Positions 6,962-16,426 of a stretch of DNA of 20,690 bases are shown in pieces. The translations under genes and the position numbers were made by a program. The first letter of the stretch is position 1, and each line of letters opens with the position of its first letter. The notes beneath the pieces were generated by a model. It ran no database searches, had not been told where the DNA came from, and was given only the letters and a program-made list of their open reading frames with translations. This DNA comes from Pseudomonadota bacterium (lineage in GTDB: Bacteria > Pseudomonadota > Gammaproteobacteria > Pseudomonadales > UBA5518), in contig JAKJFB010000018.1 of the NCBI GenBank assembly GCA_022705125.1, positions 1-20,690 of the forward strand, read 5' to 3'.

Positions 6962-7897
6962 ATGCACACACCTGTCATGTTGCAGGAGGCGGTGGATTTT
7001 CTGGTGACAGATTCCGCTGGCAGCTATGTAGACGGCACCTTCGGTCGCGGCGGGCACACCCGCGCGATCCTGGGACGCCTCGCCCCCGCCGCCAGGCTGC
7101 TCGCCATCGATCACGACCCGGAAGCGATTGCCGCCGGGCGCAGCCGGTTCAGCGGCGATCCGCGCCTGCTCATCGAGCACGCTTCCTTCGACGAACTGCA
7201 CACGCTGCTGGAGCGCCACGACATGGCCGGACGCGTGCACGGCGTGCTGCTCGATCTCGGCGTGTCCTCGCCGCAGCTCGACGACCCCCGCCGCGGCTTC
7301 AGCTTCCTGCAGGACGGTCCCCTCGACATGCGCATGAACCCCGGGCGTGGCATCAGCGCGGCCCAGTGGCTCGCGCGTGCCCGGGCCGAGGATATCGCGC
7401 AGGTGCTGTTCGAGTACGGTGAAGAGCGCTTCGCGCGCCGCATGGCCGCGGCGATCGTGCGCGAGCGCAGCGTCGAGCCGATCGAGACCACGGCGCGTCT
7501 GGCGCAGATCGTGGCGGCGGCGAACCCGGCCTGGGAAAAGGCCAAGCACCCGGCGACGCGCGCGTTCCAGGCGATCCGCATCTACATCAACGGCGAACTC
7601 GACGCGCTGGCCAGCGTGCTGCGCCAGGCGCTGGACGCGCTGCTGCCTGGCGGCCGGCTCGTGGTGATCAGCTTCCACTCGCTCGAGGACCGCATCGTGA
7701 AGCGCTTCATGCGAGATCACTCGCGTGCGGCGCAGCAGCCGGGCCTGCCGGCGTACCTGCAGCCGAAGCTCAAGCGGCTCGGCAAGGCGCTGCGCCCGAG
7801 CGAGGAAGAGGTGGAGCGCAATCCGCGCGCGCGCAGCGCCGTGCTGCGCGTGGCGGAAAAGCTCACCGTTGCCGGAATCGCTGTCGATGGCCGCTGA
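6962..7897 (+). CDS. rsmH: 16S rRNA (cytosine-1402-N4)-methyltransferase RsmH
   Basis: RsmH (MraW) methylates N4 of C1402 in the 30S P site using SAM. The protein of 311 residues (E. coli 313) starts [17 protein letters not shown]-binding motifs are [27 protein letters not shown] and [22 protein letters not shown], followed by [28 protein letters not shown] and [17 protein letters not shown], all typical of the family. The ATG at 6962 is 25 bp after mraZ. The reading frame is open further upstream only as an out-of-frame reading of mraZ. The 3' end overlaps ftsL by 11 bp. With rsmI nearby, both C1402 modifications are encoded in one locus. Confidence 0.97.
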   Translation: MHTPVMLQEAVDFLVTDSAGSYVDGTFGRGGHTRAILGRLAPAARLLAIDHDPEAIAAGRSRFSGDPRLLIEHASFDELHTLLERHDMAGRVHGVLLDLGVSSPQLDDPRRGFSFLQDGPLDMRMNPGRGISAAQWLARARAEDIAQVLFEYGEERFARRMAAAIVRERSVEPIETTARLAQIVAAANPAWEKAKHPATRAFQAIRIYINGELDALASVLRQALDALLPGGRLVVISFHSLEDRIVKRFMRDHSRAAQQPGLPAYLQPKLKRLGKALRPSEEEVERNPRARSAVLRVAEKLTVAGIAVDGR

Positions 7898-8192
7898 AGA
7901 GCCGGCCAGGGACGCCGCGGCGCCCGATCGCCGGCCGCTGCTCGCCGCGCTGCTGCTGGTGCTGGCGGTGCTGTCGTCCTTCGGTGTGATCTACGCCGCC
8001 CACGAGTCGCGCGAACTGTTCCGGCAGCTCGAGCAGGCGCGCCGTGACGAGAACGAGATCCAGATCGAATGGCGCCAGCTCCTGCTCGAGCGCGGCACGC
8101 TGTCTTCGCATGCGCGGGTCGAGGCCATGGCCGGCAGCGCGCTGCAGATGGTCCCGGTCGAGGGGGAATTGCGCGTGCTGGTGGTCGAATGA
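7887..8192 (+). CDS. ftsL: Divisome protein FtsL
   Basis: FtsL is a small bitopic inner-membrane protein that forms the FtsQLB complex and, with FtsB, activates FtsWI. The 101-residue protein has a short cytoplasmic N-terminus, one transmembrane helix (about residues 18-38, [19 protein letters not shown]), then a periplasmic coiled coil with [19 protein letters not shown] and the conserved [12 protein letters not shown] region. It ends with the [14 protein letters not shown] motif. Its length matches Pseudomonas FtsL more than the longer E. coli form. The ATG overlaps the rsmH end by 11 bp and the stop overlaps the ftsI start (ATGA), indicating coupled translation. Confidence 0.93.
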   Translation: MAAEEPARDAAAPDRRPLLAALLLVLAVLSSFGVIYAAHESRELFRQLEQARRDENEIQIEWRQLLLERGTLSSHARVEAMAGSALQMVPVEGELRVLVVE

Positions 8193-9916
8193 AGCTCCGT
8201 CCTCCCGCTGCCATCGCCGAATGGCGCATCAGGATGGTCGCCGCGGGACTCGGCTGCCTGCTGCTGCTGCTGGTATGGCGCCTGGTATCGCTTCAGGTGC
8301 TCGACACCGAGCGCGGCTACCGCTTCCTGCAGAGCCAGGGTGACGCGCGTTCACTGCGCGTGGAGCCCATCCCGGCGCATCGCGGGATCATTTCCGATCG
8401 CAACGGCGAGCCGCTCGCGATCAGCACGCCGGTGCAGACGCTCTGGGCCAATCCCAAGCAGCTCGTGGAAAAGATCGAGGACTGGCGGCCGCTGGCCAGC
8501 GCACTCGGGGTCGCGCCCGATGAGCTCGAGCGGCGTATCGGCAGCGTCGCCACCCGTGAATTCGTCTACCTGCGCCGGCGCATGACGCCCGCCGACGCGG
8601 CGCGCGTGATGGCGCTGGGCATTCCCGGGGTCTACTCGCGGCGCGAATACCAGCGCTTCTATCCGGCAGGCCAGACCGCCGCGCACGTCGTGGGTTTCAC
8701 CAACGTCGATGACCGCGGCCAGGAAGGCATCGAACTCGCCTACGACGAGTGGCTTACCGGCGTGCCCGGTTCGAAGCAGGTGATCAAGGATCTCTACGGC
8801 CACGTGATCCGCGACGTGCAGGAGCTGAGCCCGGCGCGTCCCGGGCGTGCGCTGGACCTCAGCCTGGACCTGCGCATCCAGTACCTGGCCCATCGCGAAC
8901 TGAAAAAGGCCATCGAAAGCGCGAGCGCGGAATCCGGCTGTGTCGTGGTGCTCGATGCGCGCAGCGGCGAAATCCTCGCGATGGCTAACCAGCCCACCTA
9001 CAACCCCAACAACCGCGGCGGCGACATCGGCTCGGCGCTGCGCAACCGCGCCATCACCGACCTCGTCGAGCCGGGCTCCACGATGAAGCCGCTGACGATG
9101 ATCGCGGCGCTCGAGAGCGGCAAGTATCACCCGGGCATGACCATGGAGACCTCGCCGGGCTACATCCGGGTCGGGCGCAAGACCTTCCGCGACCACCACA
9201 ACTACGGCCTGCTGACGCTGGGCGGCGTGATCACCAAGTCGAGCCAGGTCGGCACCGTCAAGATAGCGATGTCGCTGGAGCCCGATGTGATCCGTGACGT
9301 GTTCGTGCGCGCCGGACTGGGACAGTCGGTGGGCACGGGATTCCCGGGCGAGAGCGTCGGCGTGCTTCCCGACTACCGCAGGTGGAGCGATGTTGCGCGC
9401 GCGAACCTGGCCTTCGGCTACGGCCTCTCGGTGACGCCGCTGCAGCTCGCGCGGACCTACTCGATACTCGCGGCCGGCGGGGTAGAACACCCGCTGACGC
9501 TGCTGCGTGGTCGCGGGACACCGGAGGCCAAGCCAGTCTACAAGCCGGAGATCATCGCGCAGCTCGTGGACATGATGAAGACCGTGACGCAACCGGGCGG
9601 CACCGCGCTCAAGGCCGCGATCAAGGGATATACGGTGGCTGGCAAGACGGGCACGGTGCATCGCATCGGCCCCGGCGGCTACGAGGCCAACCGCTACGTG
9701 TCGCTGTTCGCCGGCTTCGCGCCGGCCACCGACCCGCGCATCGTCGCGGTGGTGATCGTCAGCGATCCGCGCGGCGGTGTTTACTACGGCGGGGCCATCG
9801 CGGCTCCGGTGTTCTCGACCGTCGTGGCCGGCGCCCTGCGGCTGATGGACGTGCCGCCCGACAACCTGCCCGAGATCCTGGTGGCCGAGCGCGACGCGGG
9901 GCGCACGCCGACATGA
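8189..9916 (+). CDS. ftsI: Septal peptidoglycan transpeptidase FtsI (PBP3)
   Basis: FtsI is the class B penicillin-binding protein that crosslinks septal peptidoglycan as partner of FtsW. The 575-residue protein has a short cytoplasmic tail, one transmembrane helix (about 15-36), a pedestal domain with IPAHRGIISDRNGEPLAIS and GQEGIELAYDEWL, and the transpeptidase domain from about residue 225. Catalytic motifs are S297-T-M-K300 (SxxK) and K486-T-G488. The middle motif, usually S-x-N, reads S351-S352-Q353 (codon CAG at 9245-9247), so the conserved Asn is replaced by Gln. The start ATG overlaps the ftsL stop and the stop overlaps the murE start, both as ATGA. Confidence 0.96.
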   Translation: MKLRPPAAIAEWRIRMVAAGLGCLLLLLVWRLVSLQVLDTERGYRFLQSQGDARSLRVEPIPAHRGIISDRNGEPLAISTPVQTLWANPKQLVEKIEDWRPLASALGVAPDELERRIGSVATREFVYLRRRMTPADAARVMALGIPGVYSRREYQRFYPAGQTAAHVVGFTNVDDRGQEGIELAYDEWLTGVPGSKQVIKDLYGHVIRDVQELSPARPGRALDLSLDLRIQYLAHRELKKAIESASAESGCVVVLDARSGEILAMANQPTYNPNNRGGDIGSALRNRAITDLVEPGSTMKPLTMIAALESGKYHPGMTMETSPGYIRVGRKTFRDHHNYGLLTLGGVITKSSQVGTVKIAMSLEPDVIRDVFVRAGLGQSVGTGFPGESVGVLPDYRRWSDVARANLAFGYGLSVTPLQLARTYSILAAGGVEHPLTLLRGRGTPEAKPVYKPEIIAQLVDMMKTVTQPGGTALKAAIKGYTVAGKTGTVHRIGPGGYEANRYVSLFAGFAPATDPRIVAVVIVSDPRGGVYYGGAIAAPVFSTVVAGALRLMDVPPDNLPEILVAERDAGRTPT

Positions 9917-11406
9917 GCAATCCACGGGATCCGGTCTTTGCCGAGCGTGCGCTCGAGGATTTGCTCCCCGAGCTCGCGGGCACGCCGAGCGGCGCTCTGC
10001 GAGTCGGCGGTGTCTGCCTCGACAGCCGCCGCGTGAGCGCGGGCGATGCGTTCATCGCCTTGCGCGGGGCGCGTCATGACGGAGCCGCCTACGTGGACGA
10101 GGCGGCGCGCCGCGGCGCCCGCGTCGTGCTGTTCGAGCAGGGCGACGCGTTAGCCGGTACAACGCTCGAGGCGATCGGCGTCAGCCGTCTCGGTGAGCGC
10201 GTCAGCGAGATCGCGGGACGTTTCTACGGCACGCCGTCGGAGTCGATGGCGCTGATCGGCGTCACCGGTACCAACGGCAAGACCACCTGCACGCAGCTGA
10301 TCGCCCAGGCGTTCGAACTGCTCGGCATCCGCTGTGGCGTGGTCGGCACGCTGGGCTGGGGCTTTCCGGGACGCCTCGATGCGACCACGCACACCACCCC
10401 CGACGCCGTCAGCCTGCAGCAGATGCTTGCCGGGCTGCGCGCCGGGGGTGCCACGGTCGCCGCACTGGAAGTGTCCTCGCACGCATTGAAGCAGGGCCGC
10501 GTGCGCGGGCTGAGTTTCGCGACGGCGATCTTCACCAACCTCACCCACGATCATCTGGACTACCACGGCAGCTTCGAGGACTACGGCGCCAGCAAGCAGA
10601 TCCTGTTTGCCAGCGAGCGTCTGTCGAGCGCGGTGGTCAACAGCGACGACCCGTTCGGTCGCCGACTGCTGGACGCTCTGCCGCGCGGCGTCGATGCGCT
10701 CAGCTACGGTGTTGCGCACGCCGGCGCGCGGGTGCGCGCGATCGATCCGGTGTTCAGCGCCGAAGGCTTGGCGGCGCAGGTCGTGACTCCGTGGGGGCGG
10801 GGCACGCTCAGCGCCCCGTTGCTCGGGCACTTCAACCTGCACAACGCCCTGGCTGCGCTCAGCGCGCTCTGCGTGCACGGTGTGGCCTTCGACGACGCAC
10901 TGGCGGTCTTCCCCCGGCTCTCGCCGGTGGCCGGGCGCATGGAGCGCGTCGCGGCCGCCGATGGCCCGCTGGTCATCGTCGATTATGCCCACACCCCGGA
11001 TGCGCTCGAGCAGACCCTGCGCGCGTTGCGCCAGCACTGTCCCGGACGGCTGTGGTGCGTGTTCGGCTGCGGCGGCGATCGCGACCGCGCCAAGCGGCCG
11101 CTGATGGGACGCATCGCGTGGGAGCACGCGGACGAATTGTTGATCACCAGCGACAACCCGCGCAGCGAGGATCCGGCGGCGATCATCGCCGAAATCGCCA
11201 CGGGCCTGCCGGAGCACGGCGCCGCGCACGAGCCCGATCGCGCAGCGGCAATCCGCAGCGCCATCGCCGCGGCGGGTCCCGGCGACTGCGTGCTGATCGC
11301 CGGCAAGGGGCACGAGGACTACCAGGAAGTGAGCGGTGTGCGCACGCCGTTCAGCGATGCCGGCATAGCGCGCGCCGCGCTTGCCGCGTGGAGCGCCGCA
11401 TCATGA
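9913..11406 (+). CDS. murE: UDP-MurNAc-L-Ala-D-Glu:meso-diaminopimelate ligase MurE
   Basis: MurE is the cytoplasmic ATP-dependent ligase that adds the third stem-peptide residue. It is 497 residues (E. coli 495). The N domain contains VCLDSRRVSAGDAFIALRG. The central ATPase has the P-loop GVTGTNGKTTCTQL, ALEVSSHALKQGRV and FTNLTHDHLDYHG. The C domain has DYAHTPDALEQTL, FGCGGDRDRAKRP and the substrate signature DNPR (codons 11152-11163), which specifies meso-diaminopimelate rather than lysine. This fits Gram-negative peptidoglycan. It has 4-bp ATGA overlaps with ftsI and murF. The P-loop and substrate residues look normal. Confidence 0.97.
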   Translation: MSNPRDPVFAERALEDLLPELAGTPSGALRVGGVCLDSRRVSAGDAFIALRGARHDGAAYVDEAARRGARVVLFEQGDALAGTTLEAIGVSRLGERVSEIAGRFYGTPSESMALIGVTGTNGKTTCTQLIAQAFELLGIRCGVVGTLGWGFPGRLDATTHTTPDAVSLQQMLAGLRAGGATVAALEVSSHALKQGRVRGLSFATAIFTNLTHDHLDYHGSFEDYGASKQILFASERLSSAVVNSDDPFGRRLLDALPRGVDALSYGVAHAGARVRAIDPVFSAEGLAAQVVTPWGRGTLSAPLLGHFNLHNALAALSALCVHGVAFDDALAVFPRLSPVAGRMERVAAADGPLVIVDYAHTPDALEQTLRALRQHCPGRLWCVFGCGGDRDRAKRPLMGRIAWEHADELLITSDNPRSEDPAAIIAEIATGLPEHGAAHEPDRAAAIRSAIAAAGPGDCVLIAGKGHEDYQEVSGVRTPFSDAGIARAALAAWSAAS

Positions 11407-12785
11407 TGCGCGCCATCGGCCTCGCCGAGTTCGCGCGTTTTCTCGGGCTGCCCGCGCCGGCGCGCGACGCCGCGTTCGACGCCGTGAGCACCGACACGCG
11501 CACGCTCGCGCCGGGCAGCCTGTTCGTGGCGCTGCGCGGGGAGAACTTCGACGGTCACGATTTCGTCGCCGAGGCGGTGCGCCGCGGTGCGGGCGCGCTG
11601 CTGTGCAGCCGCCCGGTCGACGCCGCGGTGCCGGTGCTGCAGGTCGCCGACACCCTCGTCGCGCTCGGGGAACTCGGCCGTTTCAACCGTTCGCTGTTCA
11701 CCGGCACCGTGGTCGCACTCACCGGCAGCGCCGGCAAGACCACGACCAAGGAAATGATAGCGGCGATCCTCGGGCGCGCGGGCTCCGTGCTGGCCACGGC
11801 CGGCAACCTGAACAACGAGATCGGCGTGCCGCTCACGCTGCTCGCACTGCATCCGGCGCTGCGCTACGCGGTGATCGAGATGGGCGCAGCGAAGCCGGGC
11901 GACATCCGCTACCTGGGCGCGCTGGTGCGGCCCGACGTCGCCGTGCTGACCAATGCGCTGCCGGCGCACCTGCAGGGTTTCGGGAGCCTGCAAGCGGTGG
12001 CGGCGACCAAGGGCGAGATCTACGACGCGCTCGGCCCCGATGGCGTCGCGGTGCTGAATGTCGACGAGCCCTTTGCCGACGCCTGGCTCGCGCGCATCGG
12101 TGCGCGCACCGTGCTGCGCGCCAGCGCGAGGGGCGCGGTGGATGCGGACGTGCGCGCCGAGGACGTGATGATGCACGAGGGCAACGCGAGTTTCCGCCTG
12201 GCGACCGCGGCAGGTGCGGTGCCCATCGCTCTCGGTGTCCCCGGTGTGCAGCAGGTCGCCAACGCGGTCTGCGCGGCCGCCGCGGCGCTGGCGCTCGGTC
12301 TCGGGCCGGAGGCGATCCGCGACGGGCTCGAGTCGCTCACTCCGGTGTCCGGGCGCATGCAGCGACGCCGCGGCGCGCGCGGTTGCGTGCTGATCGACGA
12401 CAGCTACAACGCCAATCCCGGCTCGGTGCGCGCGGCGATTGATTCGCTCGCTACCTTCGGCGGCACGCGCATGCTGGTGCTCGGGAACATGGCCGAGCTC
12501 GGCGCGCAGAGCCGCGAGTTGCACCGCGAGGCGGGCGCGCATGCGCGCGCGCGCGGCATCGAGCGCCTGCTGGCCTGCGGGCCGCATGCCGATGCGGTGG
12601 CCGAGGGCTTCGGTCCGGGCGCGACGGTGCTTGGCTCGCGCGAGGAGGTGGCCGCGGCCTGCCGTGAATTCGATCGTGCGGGGAGCGTGATCCTGGTCAA
12701 GGGTTCGCGCTCTGCCGGCATGGAAGCCGTGGTGGCGGCGCTGGCGCAAGCGGAACCCGGCGCCGCCGGGACGGGGAGGCACTGA
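11403..12785 (+). CDS. murF: UDP-MurNAc-tripeptide:D-alanyl-D-alanine ligase MurF
   Basis: MurF adds D-Ala-D-Ala to complete the UDP-MurNAc-pentapeptide. It is 460 residues (E. coli 452). Features are [24 protein letters not shown] in the N domain, the P-loop [59 protein letters not shown] and the C-domain [17 protein letters not shown]. The Mur ligase block normally written G-x-HN-x-x-N reads GVQQVAN: residues 283-284 are Gln-Gln (CAG CAG, 12249-12254) instead of His-Asn, while the following Asn is kept. Start ATG 11403 (or the next codon, 11406) overlaps the murE stop. The stop overlaps mraY by one base. Confidence 0.96.
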   Translation: MMRAIGLAEFARFLGLPAPARDAAFDAVSTDTRTLAPGSLFVALRGENFDGHDFVAEAVRRGAGALLCSRPVDAAVPVLQVADTLVALGELGRFNRSLFTGTVVALTGSAGKTTTKEMIAAILGRAGSVLATAGNLNNEIGVPLTLLALHPALRYAVIEMGAAKPGDIRYLGALVRPDVAVLTNALPAHLQGFGSLQAVAATKGEIYDALGPDGVAVLNVDEPFADAWLARIGARTVLRASARGAVDADVRAEDVMMHEGNASFRLATAAGAVPIALGVPGVQQVANAVCAAAAALALGLGPEAIRDGLESLTPVSGRMQRRRGARGCVLIDDSYNANPGSVRAAIDSLATFGGTRMLVLGNMAELGAQSRELHREAGAHARARGIERLLACGPHADAVAEGFGPGATVLGSREEVAAACREFDRAGSVILVKGSRSAGMEAVVAALAQAEPGAAGTGRH

Positions 12786-13867
12786 TGCTGCTGTTGCTCG
12801 CGGACTGGCTGAGCGAATACTTCACGGTGTTCAAGGTATTCCAGTACCTCACTTTCCGCGGCATTCTCGGGACGCTCACCGCGCTCGCGATCACGCTGCT
12901 CGTAGGCCCCGCGATGATCCGGCGCCTCAACGTCCGCCAGATCGGGCAATCCGTGCGCAGCGACGGGCCGCAGTCGCACCTGAGCAAGGCGGGCACGCCG
13001 ACGATGGGCGGCGCACTGATCCTCGTCGGCATCGTCACCAGCACGCTGCTGTGGGGCGATCTCGGCAACCGCTATGTCTGGGTCGTGCTCGCGGTCACCG
13101 TGGCATTCGGCGCGGTGGGCTGGATCGACGATTACCGCAAGGTCGTGGAGAAGGATTCGCGCGGACTCCCGGCGCGCTGGAAATACTTCTGGCAGTCGCT
13201 CGCGGGCCTCGGCGCCGCGCTCTACCTCTATGCCAGCGCCGCGTCGCCTGCCGAAACACAGCTGATCGTGCCCTTCTTCAAGCAGGTGACGCTCGCGCTC
13301 GGCCCGCTGTTCGTCGTGCTCGCCTATTTCGTGATCGTCGGCGCGAGCAATGCGGTGAACCTCACCGACGGGCTCGACGGCCTCGCGATCATGCCGAGCG
13401 TGCTGGTGGCCGGCGCGCTGGCGGTGATCGCCTACCTCGCGGGACACAGCGAGTTCGCGCCCTACCTGCACATTCCCTACATCGCCGGCGCCGGCGAGCT
13501 GGTGGTTTTCTGCGGCGCGCTGGCCGGAGCCGGGCTCGGCTTCCTGTGGTTCAACACCTATCCCGCGATGGTTTTCATGGGCGACGTGGGCGCGCTGGCG
13601 CTCGGCGCGGCGCTGGGTGTCATCGCGGTGATCGTGCGCCACGAGATCGTGTTCTTCATCATGGGCGGAGTGTTCGTGATGGAGACGGTCTCGGTGATGC
13701 TGCAGGTCGCCTCCTTCAAGCTGACGGGCAGGCGCATCTTCCGCATGGCGCCGATCCACCACCATTTCGAGCTCAAGGGATGGCCGGAGCCGCGCGTGAT
13801 CGTGCGCTTCTGGATCATCACGGTCGTGCTGGTCCTGTTCGGATTGGCCACGTTGAAGTTGCGCTGA
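12785..13867 (+). CDS. mraY: Phospho-MurNAc-pentapeptide translocase MraY
   Basis: MraY transfers phospho-MurNAc-pentapeptide to undecaprenyl phosphate to form lipid I in the inner membrane. It is 360 residues, the same length as E. coli MraY, with about ten predicted membrane segments. Hallmarks present are [13 protein letters not shown], the acidic [43 protein letters not shown] (with the catalytic Asp) and the HHHFELKGW loop within [18 protein letters not shown]. The GGGGAGG ribosome-binding site (12773-12779) lies 5 bp before the ATG, inside the murF 3' end (TGATG overlap). Confidence 0.98.
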   Translation: MLLLLADWLSEYFTVFKVFQYLTFRGILGTLTALAITLLVGPAMIRRLNVRQIGQSVRSDGPQSHLSKAGTPTMGGALILVGIVTSTLLWGDLGNRYVWVVLAVTVAFGAVGWIDDYRKVVEKDSRGLPARWKYFWQSLAGLGAALYLYASAASPAETQLIVPFFKQVTLALGPLFVVLAYFVIVGASNAVNLTDGLDGLAIMPSVLVAGALAVIAYLAGHSEFAPYLHIPYIAGAGELVVFCGALAGAGLGFLWFNTYPAMVFMGDVGALALGAALGVIAVIVRHEIVFFIMGGVFVMETVSVMLQVASFKLTGRRIFRMAPIHHHFELKGWPEPRVIVRFWIITVVLVLFGLATLKLR

Positions 13868-13884
13868 GCGGAGCGGCACGGGCA

Positions 13885-15246
13885 ATGGGCAACACGGGCG
13901 GGGAGGCAAGGCGGGTCGTGGTCGGCATGGGCCAGACCGGGCTGTCCTGTGCGCGCTTCCTCGCCGGGCGCGGGCTGTCCTTCGCGGTGGTCGACAGCCG
14001 CGTGGAGCCGCCGTTGCTGGCGCGCTTTCGCGCCGAGTTCCCGCAGGTGCAATTGCGCACCGGCGCGTTCGACGCGGCGTTCCTCGCGACGGCCGACGAA
14101 CTGATCCTGAGTCCCGGCGTCGATCCCGCCGAGCCCGCGATCCGCGCCGCACGCGCCGCGGGCGCGGCAGTGCTCGGCGACATCGAGCTGTTCCACCGCG
14201 AAGCGCGCGCGCCCGTGGTCGCGATCACCGGCACCAACGCCAAGAGCACCGTGACCACGCTGGTCTGGCTGATGGCGCAGGAGGCGGGGTTGCAGGTGGC
14301 CTGCGGCGGCAACCTCGGCACGCCGGCACTCGATCTGCTCGCGCCGCAGGTGGCGCTGTACGTGCTCGAGCTGTCGAGCTTCCAGCTCGAGACCGTCGTC
14401 GATTTTCGGGCCGATGTGGCCGCCATCCTCAACATCGCGCCCGACCACCTCGACCGCTATCCCGACATGCAGGCCTACCGCGCGGCGAAGCTGCGCATCT
14501 ACCGCGGCGCGCGCTGCGTGGTGTTCAACCGCGACGACGCAATGACGGTACCCGGCGCGCAGGACGGCCAGCGGCGCCTGAGTTTCGGCGCGGGCAGCGC
14601 ACAGGCGGGCAACTACGGGCTCCTCGTGCGCGACGGTGTCGAATGGCTGGCTTGCGGCACCGAGGCGTTGATCGCCGCGCGCGAGCTCGGTCTGCGCGGG
14701 CGGCACAACGTGCTCAACAGCCTGGCGGCGCTGGCGCTGGCCGGGGCCGCGGGCATTGCGCGTCCCGCGCAGCTCGCGGTGCTGCGCAGTTACCGCGGCC
14801 TGCCGCACCGTTGCCAGCTCGTGGCACGCACCGACAGCATCGATTTCTACAACGATTCCAAGGGCACCAACGTCGCCGCCGCCGTGGCTGCACTGCGCGG
14901 GCTCGCAGGCGAGGGCGGCGGGCGCATCGTGCTGATCGCCGGCGGCGCGGCCAAGGAGAGCGACTTCACGCTGCTGGCCGCCGAGCTCGCGCGCGCGGGT
15001 CGCGCCGCCGTGCTGATCGGCAGTTCCGCCGGGCTGCTGGCCGAGGCGCTCGCGGGCACGGTGCCGCTCGCGCGTGCGGTGGACATGGAAGACGCGGTCG
15101 CCAGGGCGCGTGCGCTCGCGCAGCCGGGCGACACCGTGCTGCTCTCGCCCGCCTGCGCCAGCTTCGACATGTTCCGCAATTACGAGGAGCGCGGTGACGA
15201 GTTCACCCGCGCGGCGCGCGCACTTGCCGGCGCGGAGGCGCTCTGA
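13885..15246 (+). CDS. murD: UDP-MurNAc-L-alanine:D-glutamate ligase MurD
   Basis: MurD adds D-Glu to UDP-MurNAc-L-Ala. It is 453 residues (E. coli 438). The N-terminal Rossmann-like domain begins VVVGMGQTGLSCARFL. The P-loop is AITGTNAKSTVTTL, with Ala119 in place of the usual Gly before Lys; as I recall, Pseudomonas MurD shares this, so it is probably a lineage trait. Other motifs are GGNLGTPALDLL, VLELSSFQLET, NIAPDHLDRYPDMQAYRAAK, GRHNVLNSLAALALAGA, FYNDSKGTNVAAA and LLSPACASFDMFRNYEERG. The ATG at 13885 follows mraY by 17 bp. The frame is open far upstream only as a shadow of mraY. Confidence 0.96.
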   Translation: MGNTGGEARRVVVGMGQTGLSCARFLAGRGLSFAVVDSRVEPPLLARFRAEFPQVQLRTGAFDAAFLATADELILSPGVDPAEPAIRAARAAGAAVLGDIELFHREARAPVVAITGTNAKSTVTTLVWLMAQEAGLQVACGGNLGTPALDLLAPQVALYVLELSSFQLETVVDFRADVAAILNIAPDHLDRYPDMQAYRAAKLRIYRGARCVVFNRDDAMTVPGAQDGQRRLSFGAGSAQAGNYGLLVRDGVEWLACGTEALIAARELGLRGRHNVLNSLAALALAGAAGIARPAQLAVLRSYRGLPHRCQLVARTDSIDFYNDSKGTNVAAAVAALRGLAGEGGGRIVLIAGGAAKESDFTLLAAELARAGRAAVLIGSSAGLLAEALAGTVPLARAVDMEDAVARARALAQPGDTVLLSPACASFDMFRNYEERGDEFTRAARALAGAEAL

Positions 15247-15247
15247 G

Positions 15248-16426
15248 ATGACGATGACGCAGACCGAAGCGGTACTGATGCGCAAGCGCCGAGCGCTCGA
15301 CCACGCGCTGCTGGCACTGGTCGCGGCGCTCGCCGCGGCGGGTTTCGTGATGATGGGATCCGCGTCGATGGACTACGCGGGCGAGCAGTACGGCAACCCC
15401 TTCTACCACATCATCCGCCACGGCATTTACCTGTTGCTCGGCGCCGCGACGATGTACGTGACGCTGCAGGTTCCGGTGAAGCTGTGGCAGGACGCGGGGC
15501 CTGCGCTGCTGGTGGCCGGCATGGCGATACTGGCGCTGCTGCTGGTGCCGGGGATCGGACGCGAAGTCAACGGCGCGACACGCTGGATCGGTTTCGGTCC
15601 GGTGAACCTGCAGCCCTCGGAGCTGATGAAGCTGTTCTTCGTCGTGTACCTGGCCGGCTATATGACGCGGCGTCAGCGCGAGCTGCAGAACAGCTGGTCG
15701 GGCATGCTGAAGCCGCTCGGGCTGCTCGGCGCCGTGGTCCTGCTGCTGCTGCTGGAGCCCGACTTCGGCGCCGCGGTGGTGATCGCCGGCGCCGCGATGG
15801 CCATGCTGTTCCTTGGCGGTGCGCGGCTGCTGCCGTTCATCGTGCTGATGCTCCTCGCCCTCGTCGGCGCCGCTGTCATGGCGGTGTGGTCGCCGTACCG
15901 CATGCAGCGACTGATCACCTTCCTCGATCCGTGGTCCGACCAGTTCGCCAGCGGCTACCAGCTGACGCAGGCGCTGATCGCCTTCGGCCGCGGCGAGGTG
16001 CTGGGCGTCGGGCTCGGCAACAGCGTGCAGAAGCTGTTCTATTTGCCGGAAGCGCACACGGACTTCGTGTTCGCGATAATCGCCGAGGAGCTCGGGCTGC
16101 TGGGTTGCGTGGCGTTCATCGCGCTGTTCGCGGCGCTGATCGCGCGCATCCTCTGGATCGGGCGCACGGCCGCGCGCAAGCAGCAGCTCTTTTCCGCGCA
16201 CGTGTGCTTCGGGGTGGCGCTGCTGGTCGCCGCGCAGGTGTTCATCAACATCGGCGTGAACGCGGGGCTGCTGCCGACCAAGGGGCTCACGCTGCCGTTT
16301 CTCAGCTACGGCGGCAGCAGCTTGCTGATCCTGTTCGCCATGATGGGATTGATCCTGCGCATCGAGGTCGAGTTGCGTGGCGCGCCGGTGGCGGCGACGG
16401 CACCGTGGAGGCTGCGCCATGCCTGA
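15248..16426 (+). CDS. ftsW: Septal peptidoglycan glycosyltransferase FtsW (SEDS family)
   Basis: FtsW is the SEDS-family lipid II polymerase of the divisome, acting with FtsI in the inner membrane. The 392-residue protein has a short N-terminus, about ten hydrophobic segments and family signatures: REVNGATRWIGFGPVNLQPSELMKLF, LLEPDFGAAVVI (catalytic-Asp loop), SGYQLTQALIAFGRG, GVGLGNSVQKLFYLPEAHTDFVFAIIAEELG and GLLPTKGLTLPFLSYGGSSLL. The start ATG 15248 is 1 bp after murD and has GGAGG at 15234-15238. The 3' end overlaps murG by 8 bp. Confidence 0.97.
   Translation: MTMTQTEAVLMRKRRALDHALLALVAALAAAGFVMMGSASMDYAGEQYGNPFYHIIRHGIYLLLGAATMYVTLQVPVKLWQDAGPALLVAGMAILALLLVPGIGREVNGATRWIGFGPVNLQPSELMKLFFVVYLAGYMTRRQRELQNSWSGMLKPLGLLGAVVLLLLLEPDFGAAVVIAGAAMAMLFLGGARLLPFIVLMLLALVGAAVMAVWSPYRMQRLITFLDPWSDQFASGYQLTQALIAFGRGEVLGVGLGNSVQKLFYLPEAHTDFVFAIIAEELGLLGCVAFIALFAALIARILWIGRTAARKQQLFSAHVCFGVALLVAAQVFINIGVNAGLLPTKGLTLPFLSYGGSSLLILFAMMGLILRIEVELRGAPVAATAPWRLRHA

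Noticed and set aside
8351..9925. Long minus-strand open frames opposite the plus-strand cluster, such as 524 codons here and others opposite murE, murF, mraY, murD, ftsW and murC
   Set aside because: They are in register with high-GC codon bias of the true genes, have His/Arg/Ala-rich composition with no recognisable domain, and lack plausible ribosome-binding sites.
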